Positions 22,831 through 34,011 of a stretch of 64,000 nt of DNA are shown in pieces. The position numbers and the translations under genes were made by a program. Origin of the DNA: Paulinella micropora (Eukaryota; Cercozoa; Imbricatea; Euglyphida); NCBI GenBank assembly GCA_009731375.1, contig BJOX01000167.1:231360-295359 (forward strand). Reading direction: 5' to 3'. The notes under the pieces were generated by a model. It was not told the origin of the DNA and did not search any database. It saw nothing but the letters and a program-made list of their open reading frames with translations. The first letter of the stretch is position 1. Every line of letters begins with the position of its first letter.

Positions 22831-25680
22831 ACGAAAGAGATAGAGAGAAAGAGAGCGAGAGAGAAAGAACGAGAGAGAAAGGACGACAGAGAGAAGGGAC
22901 AGCCGATAGCCTACAGGAACCTCCCGACCAACACACAAACCTAGTAACCGGCTGGCACAGGCCAATTCAGACCGGGAAGAATCTTCCCGGAAGCGAAGCA
23001 GCCAACACGTCCCGGCGCATCTGGGCCCATTCGTCCAGGTCGAAGCGGGACTCCCATCCAGCGCCAATCCATGGGCGACCAGTCGTAGACACACCGATCC
23101 TGACTCGAGCAGGCCCACAGGGCACCAGCTGAATCGCAGGAACGCGAGAGAGAGAGAGAGCGCAACAAGGAAGAGAGAAAGAGAGGGGGGCCGGTCGTAG
23201 AGGAGAAAGAGAGGGAACAGAGTGAAAGTGATCCCACAAGGGAGCGCGGTCCAAGGCAAGAGGCCGCGCTTAAGCCTGGTCCGTCCGTCCCACCCAGGAA
23301 ACATCCCCCCCACAGACCAGGAAACCAGCAGAGACGCTGGAAATTTGAAAAAACCGAATCCCGACAAGAGAGAGAAGACAGAAGAAGAAGCACAGTCAAC
23401 CCTAGACGAGTCCTCCATCCCCATGACTATGCAGCTCCCTGAGAAGGGGGGGACACAGACAGGACGGATTACCCTCCCAGAGACTCAAAGCGGGCGGAGG
23501 CTAGGTCGGGAGAAAAAAGAGGCGGAAGGCTGGGGGGGGGGGGGGAGAGGAATTCAAAACTCTAGCCAGGGCTAGGCCCCTTCGGTTCCGTGGCCCCGAG
23601 GAGAGGTGGGATTCGATGGGGAGTCAAGGGTGGGAGGAAAAGGAGACTCCATAGGCAAGCTAGTGTGCCAGTGGGTCGTCTGACTTGCTGGTGGGCTAAG
23701 CGAGCCACAGGAGACCCTCTCCTCCCACATCTACGGGATCGGTGCGATGGATTTTCGTCCCCCCTTGGACTCAGCTTCGGTGGGATACCTTGGGCCTCTG
23801 GTGGACTTCCTTCTCCGCCTCTCCGCTCGCCTCCCGCCTCTGGACAAAGCAACAAAGGGGACCAGGTAGGGCGAAGGAGCACGCCCACCTACTGAGGGGG
23901 GAGGAAAGGAGGGTTTGGAGGAGGTCCCGCAGGGAAATGGTGAAGGAAATTCCAAGTCTGGATGATATGCTCATGGCAAATCCTGGTTAGGCCTTGGTAG
24001 ATCTGCTGCGCGATGCTCTTGGAGAAATGGAAGCACAGTTCGTCAAATGAGGCTTGGGAGATGTATCCTCTCGCCCCCATTGCGATCATAATAAGATTGG
24101 TAGACATTGGACGTCTCCTAATGGTCTGCCTGCTTATCGCTTCTTCCAGCGGGAGGTATCGGTGATCATAGATCGCCCGCGGGTTATATCCCCACGCCTG
24201 ATGGGACTTCCAGGGGATAGCTGGCCAGGTGCTGGGCGGGTCTTCTCCCCGAAACGCATTTGGGTCCTTCGGTCGGTAAGGGGGGTTCACCCGACGTCCA
24301 TCTCGGTCCCAGGTATCCCGCCGATCGTCTGGCGACTGTCTCGCGGGGAGACAGGAGTCATCTTCGCGGACCAGCCATTGATCCTCCCGGGTCGTGTAGT
24401 CTATCAGGGTAACGTGGTTTGATCTTCGAGAGGCGGTGACCAGCAGGTCTATCTTGTGCGAAAAACCCGGTCCCGCCATGTCCACCATCACCTGCGCGGC
24501 GGGGTGAATGAAAGCCGGCGAGAGAGGTGGGGCAAGAAGGGGGGCTCCCTCCGGGGCGGGGAGACCTGCGTCCGCACGAGGGGGGGCACTATCTTGCTTC
24601 GGTCGAGGGAAGGCTCCCTCCTCCCCGATGATGAAGACTTTGCAGTCCGGTGCTATGCCATCGTCGTTGTCTGACCGCTCCAAGCAGCTGCGGATCCACT
24701 GTCTGCATTTGGAGTGCCGCTGATCCAGTAGAGACTTGAGGGCCTCCGAGTGGAAGGAGGACTTTGAGAGCAAGTAGTGGCTGATGCTCCCAGTGACCCT
24801 GCAGCCATACGGGCAGGAGGTCGAGGTGGCCCCCTTGGTAATCACAGTGCTGACCCTCGCCGGAGTGGGCCAGACATCTAGCTGGCATTTGAGTACTATG
24901 GCTACCTCTCTCACTGAAAGGCCGCCGTTGGGTTGAAGGAAATGGTTGGTAATGGCTTGGAAGGGTCTGCGTATTTCCGAGCGGATCCCCCATGTTAGGC
25001 CGAAGCGGGGCGCCACTTTGAATTTATTAGCGTCTTCCGAGCATCTCTGGCGAAGCTTCCATAGGTTGTAGGAGGTCCAATTCTTCTTGACTTGGGCGAT
25101 GGCTTGGTCTACTGACCCTGGAGCGACAGTCTCCTTGGTGAGAAAGTTAGTGACGGAGAGAACGACTGGGACCTCTAGTGCGTTCCATTCGAAGCGGGCC
25201 GGGGGAACGTCATATGCCTCCCTGAATCGGGCAAGGCTGTGTTCTGCATCGGATCGCTGCTGTCGCCCGTCGGGCCATGACGAGTCACTTACATGCCCTG
25301 GAGGGATGCGCGGGTTAATGCCAATGCCCAGTGCTCTGCAGGCGCGGATCCAATGAAGTACCATAAGTCCGTCGCGGCGATCCTCCTTGAGCAGATGCAG
25401 GTGACCTTGCCATCCAAGGAAAGGCTGGTCTGGGGGGTCCGGAAGCTTGGGGCACTGCTTGTTGATGTCCTTTGGTATGGGGGCTTCGTCCCTGAGAGCG
25501 CCCCTGTTCACAGCGTTGACGTACCGCGGGTAGAAAGCTGGAATGATGCAGTCGGTGGGGACCTCCACCCCGTGGAAAACGGAGTGCATTCGCCATATGT
25601 CCGGTGGATGAATCGGTGGATGCATCAGTGGCGGGCGCGGTCCGCCGTCCCCTGCCCATCTGAACGAGAAGCGCGTGCTT
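22531..25680 (-). mobile_element. 5'-truncated RLE-type non-LTR retrotransposon, copy 1
   Basis: On the minus strand the element runs from about 25680 to a 3' end at 22531, where the reverse complement ends caataaaaaa against gypsy sequence. The coding part stops at 23889; the remaining 1.36 kb is an untranslated 3' region with a GA-rich tract (22746-22900). The open frame continues beyond the first ATG to the 5' junction, so the 5' end, including most of the reverse transcriptase, is missing. The intact gypsy target at 31415 reads ccgcgtgctt; the same cgcgtgctt follows the 5' end here (about 25672-25680). Confidence 0.75.
23889..25625 (-). CDS. Non-LTR retrotransposon ORF C-terminal part with RLE domain, copy 1
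   Basis: The 578 residues lack the reverse transcriptase core. They contain a thumb-like region, a zinc-knuckle-like SCPYGCRVTGSISHYLLS where the fourth ligand (normally Cys) is absent, and a restriction-like endonuclease region (FSHKIDLLVT ... NHVTLIDYTTRED) of the kind found C-terminally in R2, NeSL and CRE elements. The end (SIAQQIYQGLTRICHEHIIQ) also fits that group. It stops with TAG. The ATG at 25625 is just the first in the truncated frame. Clade assignment is from motif layout only. Confidence 0.6.
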   Translation of the reverse strand: MHPPIHPPDIWRMHSVFHGVEVPTDCIIPAFYPRYVNAVNRGALRDEAPIPKDINKQCPKLPDPPDQPFLGWQGHLHLLKEDRRDGLMVLHWIRACRALGIGINPRIPPGHVSDSSWPDGRQQRSDAEHSLARFREAYDVPPARFEWNALEVPVVLSVTNFLTKETVAPGSVDQAIAQVKKNWTSYNLWKLRQRCSEDANKFKVAPRFGLTWGIRSEIRRPFQAITNHFLQPNGGLSVREVAIVLKCQLDVWPTPARVSTVITKGATSTSCPYGCRVTGSISHYLLSKSSFHSEALKSLLDQRHSKCRQWIRSCLERSDNDDGIAPDCKVFIIGEEGAFPRPKQDSAPPRADAGLPAPEGAPLLAPPLSPAFIHPAAQVMVDMAGPGFSHKIDLLVTASRRSNHVTLIDYTTREDQWLVREDDSCLPARQSPDDRRDTWDRDGRRVNPPYRPKDPNAFRGEDPPSTWPAIPWKSHQAWGYNPRAIYDHRYLPLEEAISRQTIRRRPMSTNLIMIAMGARGYISQASFDELCFHFSKSIAQQIYQGLTRICHEHIIQTWNFLHHFPAGPPPNPPFLPPQ

Positions 25681-25935
25681 GGCGGACAACTGAGGCTGCC
25701 TGCTCCTCTGACGCTTCAGACCGACATCGGCCCGCCGTTTCCTTACACGGATTCCTTCATGGAAGACTTCGCGCAGACATGCCCCGACCCTCGCATGCTC
25801 TTTTGCACGGCATCAACAGCCCAGGGAGCCCACCCTACCCCATGGTTCTTCATCTCCGAACGACTTTGCCGCGACTTTTTAACCAAGCGAGCGGAACAAA
25901 AAAGCGGCACCGACAGGTCCTAAGCTTCCTCCTGA

Positions 25936-26974
25936 AGCAGCCAACCCCAACAAGACCAACTCTGGGCCCTCATCCGCGAATTCGACCACATCTTTCAAGA
26001 CAAGGCAGGTATCTTCAAACATACTGTCGTGTCCCTTCGACTCAAACCGAATGCCAAACCAGTTGCAGTCCCATGCCCGCGCTGGACTCCGGCAGTGGGC
26101 GAATATCTTTCTAGCTGGGCTACGGACATCCTCAGCGCCGGCACATGGAGCTACGCTTCCCCTCAATGCGCATGGGCGAGCCGCAGTTGCCCGGTCGGGA
26201 AATTCGAGGATATTGCGAAAGAAGGCATCCGAGACATTCGGAACGTTTATGACTACCGAATGCCCAATGACAACCTTCATCTCCCAGTCCCAGGTCTTCC
26301 AAATCCGGATCATTACCGAGAACGATTCTCCGGCTGGCACTATGTCAGCTCCATCGACATGGTAGACGGCTTCTCCCATCTTCGCCTGAACCCGGACGAT
26401 GACAGCCGAGATGTTTTAGCCGTGTGGACCCCTCAATGTCTACTGGTCCCCAACTTTATGCCTCAAGGTGTACATCGTGCCCCCGGCGATTTCCAACGTG
26501 CGATTGAGAAGTCATTCCAACCACTCCCCTTTTGGAACAAGCCGCCCCCAGCTATTTCTATTGCAGGCGCCTATCTCGACGACGTTACCGCTGGTGCAAA
26601 CGACTTTCAGACACACCTGAACCAAATTCGTGGTATATTCTCAAGCATGGACACCTCCGGCCTTCAGGATCGGCGCGCAAACTCCGCTTGGGATACCATG
26701 AACTGACAATACTCGGCAAGAAATGTAATAAGAAAGGTATCGCCGCTGACACAGCGAAGATCGACGCCATCCTCCGAATGGCTGATCCCTCCAACGTGTC
26801 TGAAGTTCGATCGGTTCTGGGTATGACCAACTTCATACAGGCCCACATCTCCGACTACTCCCGCCTTGTATCACCTCTTACGAACTTGCTCAAGTCCACT
26901 CACGCCCGACCAGCAGGTCAACCCTACCTCCATCGGGAAGAGCGGAAATGTATGAAGAAGCTCCGCCGCGTTTT
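25936..26974 (+). pseudogene. Ty3/gypsy reverse transcriptase, copy 2, truncated
   Basis: This is the same sequence as 21492-22530 shifted by 4,444 bp, with the same frame break after the YLDD region and the same cut at 26974. The shared frameshift shows that it predates the duplication. Confidence 0.85.
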
Positions 26975-27204
26975 TTATTGATTTTGCTAAAATTATTGTA
27001 CAATGAGAAAGACAGTATTCCCACCCAAACCCGTAGCGGTTGCGGGGCGCCTGCACTACGACCACCAACATCAGGGACACCGACTAAGCGGGTTTGATGG
27101 CTGGGGGAGCATTTGGCCTTGAGCGAATGGCAGCCCGCTAGGATCTGTGCGCAAACGGTCCGGAGACACAGATGCACGTCGTAGAAAGGGTAGAGATAGA
27201 GAAG

Positions 27205-27274
<70 letters not shown>

Positions 27275-30124
27275 ACGAAAGAGATAGAGAGAAAGAGAGC
27301 GAGAGAGAAAGAACGAGAGAGAAAGGACGACAGAGAGAAGGGACAGCCGATAGCCTACAGGAACCTCCCGACCAACACACAAACCTAGTAACCGGCTGGC
27401 ACAGGCCAATTCAGACCGGGAAGAATCTTCCCGGAAGCGAAGCAGCCAACACGTCCCGGCGCATCTGGGCCCATTCGTCCAGGTCGAAGCGGGACTCCCA
27501 TCCAGCGCCAATCCATGGGCGACCAGTCGTAGACACACCGATCCTGACTCGAGCAGGCCCACAGGGCACCAGCTGAATCGCAGGAACGCGAGAGAGAGAG
27601 AGAGCGCAACAAGGAAGAGAGAAAGAGAGGGGGGCCGGTCGTAGAGGAGAAAGAGAGGGAACAGAGTGAAAGTGATCCCACAAGGGAGCGCGGTCCAAGG
27701 CAAGAGGCCGCGCTTAAGCCTGGTCCGTCCGTCCCACCCAGGAAACATCCCCCCCACAGACCAGGAAACCAGCAGAGACGCTGGAAATTTGAAAAAACCG
27801 AATCCCGACAAGAGAGAGAAGACAGAAGAAGAAGCACAGTCAACCCTAGACGAGTCCTCCATCCCCATGACTATGCAGCTCCCTGAGAAGGGGGGGACAC
27901 AGACAGGACGGATTACCCTCCCAGAGACTCAAAGCGGGCGGAGGCTAGGTCGGGAGAAAAAAGAGGCGGAAGGCTGGGGGGGGGGGGGGAGAGGAATTCA
28001 AAACTCTAGCCAGGGCTAGGCCCCTTCGGTTCCGTGGCCCCGAGGAGAGGTGGGATTCGATGGGGAGTCAAGGGTGGGAGGAAAAGGAGACTCCATAGGC
28101 AAGCTAGTGTGCCAGTGGGTCGTCTGACTTGCTGGTGGGCTAAGCGAGCCACAGGAGACCCTCTCCTCCCACATCTACGGGATCGGTGCGATGGATTTTC
28201 GTCCCCCCTTGGACTCAGCTTCGGTGGGATACCTTGGGCCTCTGGTGGACTTCCTTCTCCGCCTCTCCGCTCGCCTCCCGCCTCTGGACAAAGCAACAAA
28301 GGGGACCAGGTAGGGCGAAGGAGCACGCCCACCTACTGAGGGGGGAGGAAAGGAGGGTTTGGAGGAGGTCCCGCAGGGAAATGGTGAAGGAAATTCCAAG
28401 TCTGGATGATATGCTCATGGCAAATCCTGGTTAGGCCTTGGTAGATCTGCTGCGCGATGCTCTTGGAGAAATGGAAGCACAGTTCGTCAAATGAGGCTTG
28501 GGAGATGTATCCTCTCGCCCCCATTGCGATCATAATAAGATTGGTAGACATTGGACGTCTCCTAATGGTCTGCCTGCTTATCGCTTCTTCCAGCGGGAGG
28601 TATCGGTGATCATAGATCGCCCGCGGGTTATATCCCCACGCCTGATGGGACTTCCAGGGGATAGCTGGCCAGGTGCTGGGCGGGTCTTCTCCCCGAAACG
28701 CATTTGGGTCCTTCGGTCGGTAAGGGGGGTTCACCCGACGTCCATCTCGGTCCCAGGTATCCCGCCGATCGTCTGGCGACTGTCTCGCGGGGAGACAGGA
28801 GTCATCTTCGCGGACCAGCCATTGATCCTCCCGGGTCGTGTAGTCTATCAGGGTAACGTGGTTTGATCTTCGAGAGGCGGTGACCAGCAGGTCTATCTTG
28901 TGCGAAAAACCCGGTCCCGCCATGTCCACCATCACCTGCGCGGCGGGGTGAATGAAAGCCGGCGAGAGAGGTGGGGCAAGAAGGGGGGCTCCCTCCGGGG
29001 CGGGGAGACCTGCGTCCGCACGAGGGGGGGCACTATCTTGCTTCGGTCGAGGGAAGGCTCCCTCCTCCCCGATGATGAAGACTTTGCAGTCCGGTGCTAT
29101 GCCATCGTCGTTGTCTGACCGCTCCAAGCAGCTGCGGATCCACTGTCTGCATTTGGAGTGCCGCTGATCCAGTAGAGACTTGAGGGCCTCCGAGTGGAAG
29201 GAGGACTTTGAGAGCAAGTAGTGGCTGATGCTCCCAGTGACCCTGCAGCCATACGGGCAGGAGGTCGAGGTGGCCCCCTTGGTAATCACAGTGCTGACCC
29301 TCGCCGGAGTGGGCCAGACATCTAGCTGGCATTTGAGTACTATGGCTACCTCTCTCACTGAAAGGCCGCCGTTGGGTTGAAGGAAATGGTTGGTAATGGC
29401 TTGGAAGGGTCTGCGTATTTCCGAGCGGATCCCCCATGTTAGGCCGAAGCGGGGCGCCACTTTGAATTTATTAGCGTCTTCCGAGCATCTCTGGCGAAGC
29501 TTCCATAGGTTGTAGGAGGTCCAATTCTTCTTGACTTGGGCGATGGCTTGGTCTACTGACCCTGGAGCGACAGTCTCCTTGGTGAGAAAGTTAGTGACGG
29601 AGAGAACGACTGGGACCTCTAGTGCGTTCCATTCGAAGCGGGCCGGGGGAACGTCATATGCCTCCCTGAATCGGGCAAGGCTGTGTTCTGCATCGGATCG
29701 CTGCTGTCGCCCGTCGGGCCATGACGAGTCACTTACATGCCCTGGAGGGATGCGCGGGTTAATGCCAATGCCCAGTGCTCTGCAGGCGCGGATCCAATGA
29801 AGTACCATAAGTCCGTCGCGGCGATCCTCCTTGAGCAGATGCAGGTGACCTTGCCATCCAAGGAAAGGCTGGTCTGGGGGGTCCGGAAGCTTGGGGCACT
29901 GCTTGTTGATGTCCTTTGGTATGGGGGCTTCGTCCCTGAGAGCGCCCCTGTTCACAGCGTTGACGTACCGCGGGTAGAAAGCTGGAATGATGCAGTCGGT
30001 GGGGACCTCCACCCCGTGGAAAACGGAGTGCATTCGCCATATGTCCGGTGGATGAATCGGTGGATGCATCAGTGGCGGGCGCGGTCCGCCGTCCCCTGCC
30101 CATCTGAACGAGAAGCGCGTGCTT
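26975..30124 (-). mobile_element. 5'-truncated RLE-type non-LTR retrotransposon, copy 2
   Basis: Identical in structure to 22531-25680, including both junctions, so it was copied with its flank rather than inserted independently. Confidence 0.75.
28333..30069 (-). CDS. Non-LTR retrotransposon ORF C-terminal part with RLE domain, copy 2
   Basis: The 578-residue translation is the same as that of 23889-25625. See that entry for domains. As it lacks the polymerase core it cannot support its own movement. Confidence 0.6.
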   Translation of the reverse strand: MHPPIHPPDIWRMHSVFHGVEVPTDCIIPAFYPRYVNAVNRGALRDEAPIPKDINKQCPKLPDPPDQPFLGWQGHLHLLKEDRRDGLMVLHWIRACRALGIGINPRIPPGHVSDSSWPDGRQQRSDAEHSLARFREAYDVPPARFEWNALEVPVVLSVTNFLTKETVAPGSVDQAIAQVKKNWTSYNLWKLRQRCSEDANKFKVAPRFGLTWGIRSEIRRPFQAITNHFLQPNGGLSVREVAIVLKCQLDVWPTPARVSTVITKGATSTSCPYGCRVTGSISHYLLSKSSFHSEALKSLLDQRHSKCRQWIRSCLERSDNDDGIAPDCKVFIIGEEGAFPRPKQDSAPPRADAGLPAPEGAPLLAPPLSPAFIHPAAQVMVDMAGPGFSHKIDLLVTASRRSNHVTLIDYTTREDQWLVREDDSCLPARQSPDDRRDTWDRDGRRVNPPYRPKDPNAFRGEDPPSTWPAIPWKSHQAWGYNPRAIYDHRYLPLEEAISRQTIRRRPMSTNLIMIAMGARGYISQASFDELCFHFSKSIAQQIYQGLTRICHEHIIQTWNFLHHFPAGPPPNPPFLPPQ

Positions 30125-30379
30125 GGCGGACAACTGAGGCTGCCTGCTCCTCTGACGCTTCAGACCGACATCGGCCCGCCGTTTCCTTACACGGATTCCT
30201 TCATGGAAGACTTCGCGCAGACATGCCCCGACCCTCGCATGCTCTTTTGCACGGCATCAACAGCCCAGGGAGCCCACCCTACCCCATGGTTCTTCATCTC
30301 CGAACGACTTTGCCGCGACTTTTTAACCAAGCGAGCGGAACAAAAAAGCGGCACCGACAGGTCCTAAGCTTCCTCCTGA

Positions 30380-33300
30380 AGCAGCCAACCCCAACAAGAC
30401 CAACTCTGGGCCCTCATCCGCGAATTCGACCACATCTTTCAAGACAAGGCAGGTATCTTCAAACATACTGTCGTGTCCCTTCGACTCAAACCGAATGCCA
30501 AACCAGTTGCAGTCCCATGCCCGCGCTGGACTCCGGCAGTGGGCGAATATCTTTCTAGCTGGGCTACGGACATCCTCAGCGCCGGCACATGGAGCTACGC
30601 TTCCCCTCAATGCGCATGGGCGAGCCGCAGTTGCCCGGTCGGGAAATTCGAGGATATTGCGAAAGAAGGCATCCGAGACATTCGGAACGTTTATGACTAC
30701 CGAATGCCCAATGACAACCTTCATCTCCCAGTCCCAGGTCTTCCAAATCCGGATCATTACCGAGAACGATTCTCCGGCTGGCACTATGTCAGCTCCATCG
30801 ACATGGTAGACGGCTTCTCCCATCTTCGCCTGAACCCGGACGATGACAGCCGAGATGTTTTAGCCGTGTGGACCCCTCAATGTCTACTGGTCCCCAACTT
30901 TATGCCTCAAGGTGTACATCGTGCCCCCGGCGATTTCCAACGTGCGATTGAGAAGTCATTCCAACCACTCCCCTTTTGGAACAAGCCGCCCCCAGCTATT
31001 TCTATTGCAGGCGCCTATCTCGACGACGTTACCGCTGGTGCAAACGACTTTCAGACACACCTGAACCAAATTCGTGGTATATTCTCAAGCATGGACACCT
31101 CCGGCCTTCAGGATCGGCGCGCAAACTCCGCTTGGGATACCATGAACTGACAATACTCGGCAAGAAATGTAATAAGAAAGGTATCGCCGCTGACACAGCG
31201 AAGATCGACGCCATCCTCCGAATGGCTGATCCCTCCAACGTGTCTGAAGTTCGATCGGTTCTGGGTATGACCAACTTCATACAGGCCCACATCTCCGACT
31301 ACTCCCGCCTTGTATCACCTCTTACGAACTTGCTCAAGTCCACTCACGCCCGACCAGCAGGTCAACCCTACCTCCATCGGGAAGAGCGGAAATGTATGAA
31401 GAAGCTCCGCCGCGTGCTTATTACGCTCCCCGTCCTGGCCAAGTACGAGTCCTCTCACCATCTTTGCCTTCGGACGGATGCTAGCCAAATAGGCATCGGG
31501 GGTGCCCTTCACACTGGCCCTGACCGCGACGCCCCGGTTATCCAATACTTTTCTCTCAAGTTCACAGACACGCAAACCCGCTGGGCGACCTACGTGCGAG
31601 AAGCCTATGACGTAATTTACGGAGTTCAGCAGTGCCGCTACTACATCGATGCCAGCGACCACGAACTCACTATCGTCACCGATCACCGACCACTCTTGTG
31701 GTTATGGCACGCTCGCAGCCCCATGGTCGTCGGATGGGATCTGGAAAATCTTCAGACGATCCGCTTTAAGGTCGAATACCTACCCGGTAAACAAAACCTC
31801 CTTCCGGATGGATTGTCCCGTGTCCCCTGCATAAGCCCAGGCGCCCCGACTCTCATCGGTGAAGCCGAAGCCACCCTACAGCTCCTCGTAACCATTCCAT
31901 TGCCCAAAGCAGGCTCTACTCTCTGGCTCGCCGTCGAAGGCACACATGCTGCTTTGGAAACGAAACTCAAGTCTCTCTTCTGCCGCATCATCCGCGCCGG
32001 CCCAATACTACGAAGCATTCAAGCCCCGTGGGACCTAGCTATTGTCATTCCCTCCGCTGAACGCTCTCCGGCCGTCGCACGTGACATGTTCGCCCTTCGT
32101 AAGCCATTTGCCCTGCTCATGCCGCAAGACCTTGTCCACTGCGTCCCAGACGATACACTCCCACAAGAGGCCGTCGAGACGTGTCGTAAGATTTTATTTC
32201 TTGACGACAACTTAGTGTGGCTAGTCTTTGGCCTCGGCATGGAACAACATTATATATACTCTCTTGTCGCTACTTCGCACGCTCCTCGCGTCACGCGCCA
32301 ACAAATCATGGACGCACAAAGACAAGACACTCTCACAGCCCCTCTCTGGACCGATGACGTCTCTACCGTCTCCGCCGGATCAACAGAACTGACCCTTCGT
32401 CAGGGCCTTGCCGTCCTCGCCGACGCCAAACAGTCAACACTGAAGATCTACGTTTCAGAGCAGCTGCGCCACCCGCTGGATCAACTACGCCCACTTGATG
32501 CAGAATCACGCCAAAACGCCGACACTCGTCCCCTTCATCAAGGAGCGCTATATTTGGTTCCGTACTGACGGCACGGATATTATGCACGCTGATGTCCTCG
32601 CCGCCCTCCGCGACTGCCACTTTTGCCAACTGGTCCACGCCCGCCTCACCCTCAACCACAGCCGCTACTCTTCGCTGAAGTGGAGCAGTCAAGGTCAAGG
32701 CATCGGCATCGATCATATGCACGTCGGCACTCCGGGCGTTGCTTTTCAGTATATCCTGACGATCATCGATCTCTTCTCATGATTTCTTCAATTCATCCCC
32801 TGCATCTCTACCACAGCCGAAGAAACAGTTGAGATCATCCTCAACCGATGGGCATACATATTTGGTTTTCCGGAGTCCATCTTCTCCGACTACCACAGCT
32901 CGTTTGTAGGTACATTAGCCAAACGCTTCTGCAGTGAGGCCGGCCTCGACTGGCTGACCACCACACCCTACTCACACCACCAACTCGGCTTCGTGGAATG
33001 CCGGCACAAGGCGATCCGCACCGCAATTCAATCTCTACCCAAGGCAGACAAATCGAACTGGCCTAGCACCATCCCATCCCTCTCCTTCGCCCAAAAGACC
33101 TATGTGTCCACGGCTAGGTACAACCGCCTTTGAGGGTATGTTGGCACGCAAACCTCGGTGCACACTGGACTTTTTCGATTCCTCGGAGATCATTACTGCC
33201 CGCGCCTCCGCCTCAAGCGCCGCTCTCGACGCTTCCTCTACGCTTTCGCTTCAATCTTCAGAGCAGATCGAACTACTACGCCACGCTCGCGCTGCAGTCA

Positions 33301-34011
33301 CGGCGTATATCAGCACGTACACAGACGTCTCCCGCGCCCGATCTGTTGCTCAGAAGAACAAGGGCCGCCGCAAAGCCGTTAAGGAGTGGAAGGTTGGCGA
33401 CACCGTCACCGTCTACCGCCCTAAACCCTGAAACAAGGCATCCCTGCCNNNNNNNNNNAGTCTGCTTTAAGCTCCGCCACCTCAAGACCAATAGGATATT
33501 GAAACGGATCGACCGTTCACACCTCTTTCCGCACACCGCCCCCACTCATGGCGTCGCCCCGCTCAACCCAGTCGCAGTGGACGACTATGATGACGACACT
33601 GTCAACTACACCACCGGTGAAGTCGTTGCCTTCATCGACCGTAACCAAGTCAAACTTGGCACCGTTTTGGACGAGGATCCGGAAGACGAGGAGGATGACC
33701 TCGTGGTCCATCAGCTTGGTATCACCTCGGACACCAACCCCCTCTTCCGCCCCATCTACGAAGACACAAAGGACAAAGCTACCATTCACAGTTGGAGTAA
33801 ACCCCTGACTTTCTCGAAGCCCCTCCTGTTCGATATCACCAACGATCAAGTCGTTCATCGACACATCGCATGGCGTCCATTCAAAAAGATCAAGGACAAA
33901 GGCCGACTCTCCGCTAACGTTCTTAAGCGTCTTCGAGGTACCTTCATCACCGGCGAATCCTTCCCGCTTCATGTCTTCCAGAAGGGCAAGCAAGCTCAGT
34001 CCAAGGAGTAG
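30380..34011 (+). pseudogene. Ty3/gypsy pol, third copy, continuing through RNase H and integrase
   Basis: The reverse transcriptase (30380-31150) carries the same frameshift. The next frame (to 32568) holds the connection region, RNase H (LCLRTDASQIGIGGALHT; TIVTDHRPLLWLW) and the tether (EYLPGKQNLLPDGLSR). Around 32490 the frame shifts to an integrase zinc finger (AHLMQNHAK ... RDCHFCQ) and core: IDHMHVG, FSDYHSSFVG and GFVEC supply the D, D and E positions. A TGA interrupts the core at 32780; the frame shifts again near 33125 (AFEGMLARKPR), reaches the GD motif (EWKVGDTVTV), meets another TGA at 33429 and then a 10-base gap. After it, the GPY/F-type end (LKRIDRSHLFPHT) is followed by an acidic extension I do not recognise. 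Both TGAs stand where CGA or TGG would be expected from the family, so this copy is dead. Confidence 0.8.

Larger units (their letters stand above)
21242..30129. repeat. 4,444-bp unit repeated in tandem (two full copies and a partial third)
   Basis: Unit 1 is 21242-25685 and unit 2 is 25686-30129. The third copy from 30130 matches until 31415 and then continues into intact gypsy sequence. Each full unit is about 1,290 bp of gypsy pol plus about 3,150 bp of non-LTR element. The only difference I noticed is T at 21481 against C at 25925 and 30369. Such identity means very recent duplication or an assembly loop. Confidence 0.9.
19026..34011 (+). mobile_element. Degenerate Ty3/gypsy retrotransposon, interrupted
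   Basis: On the plus strand, in order: a large gag-position ORF, a Ty3/gypsy reverse transcriptase, RNase H, an integrase with zinc finger, and a C-terminal extension. The pol part carries frameshifts and stops and is split by a tandem repeat containing a non-LTR element. I could not see paired LTRs, a primer-binding site or a polypurine tract; the 674-base gap at 34306-34979 may hide the right end. The whole block lies inside what I read as one intron of the minus-strand coiled-coil gene. Confidence 0.75.

Noticed and set aside
22627-23424. 265-residue minus-strand ORF, and its copy at 27071-27868
   Set aside because: It lies in the 3' untranslated part of the non-LTR element and is dominated by a Leu/Ser run from the GA repeat.
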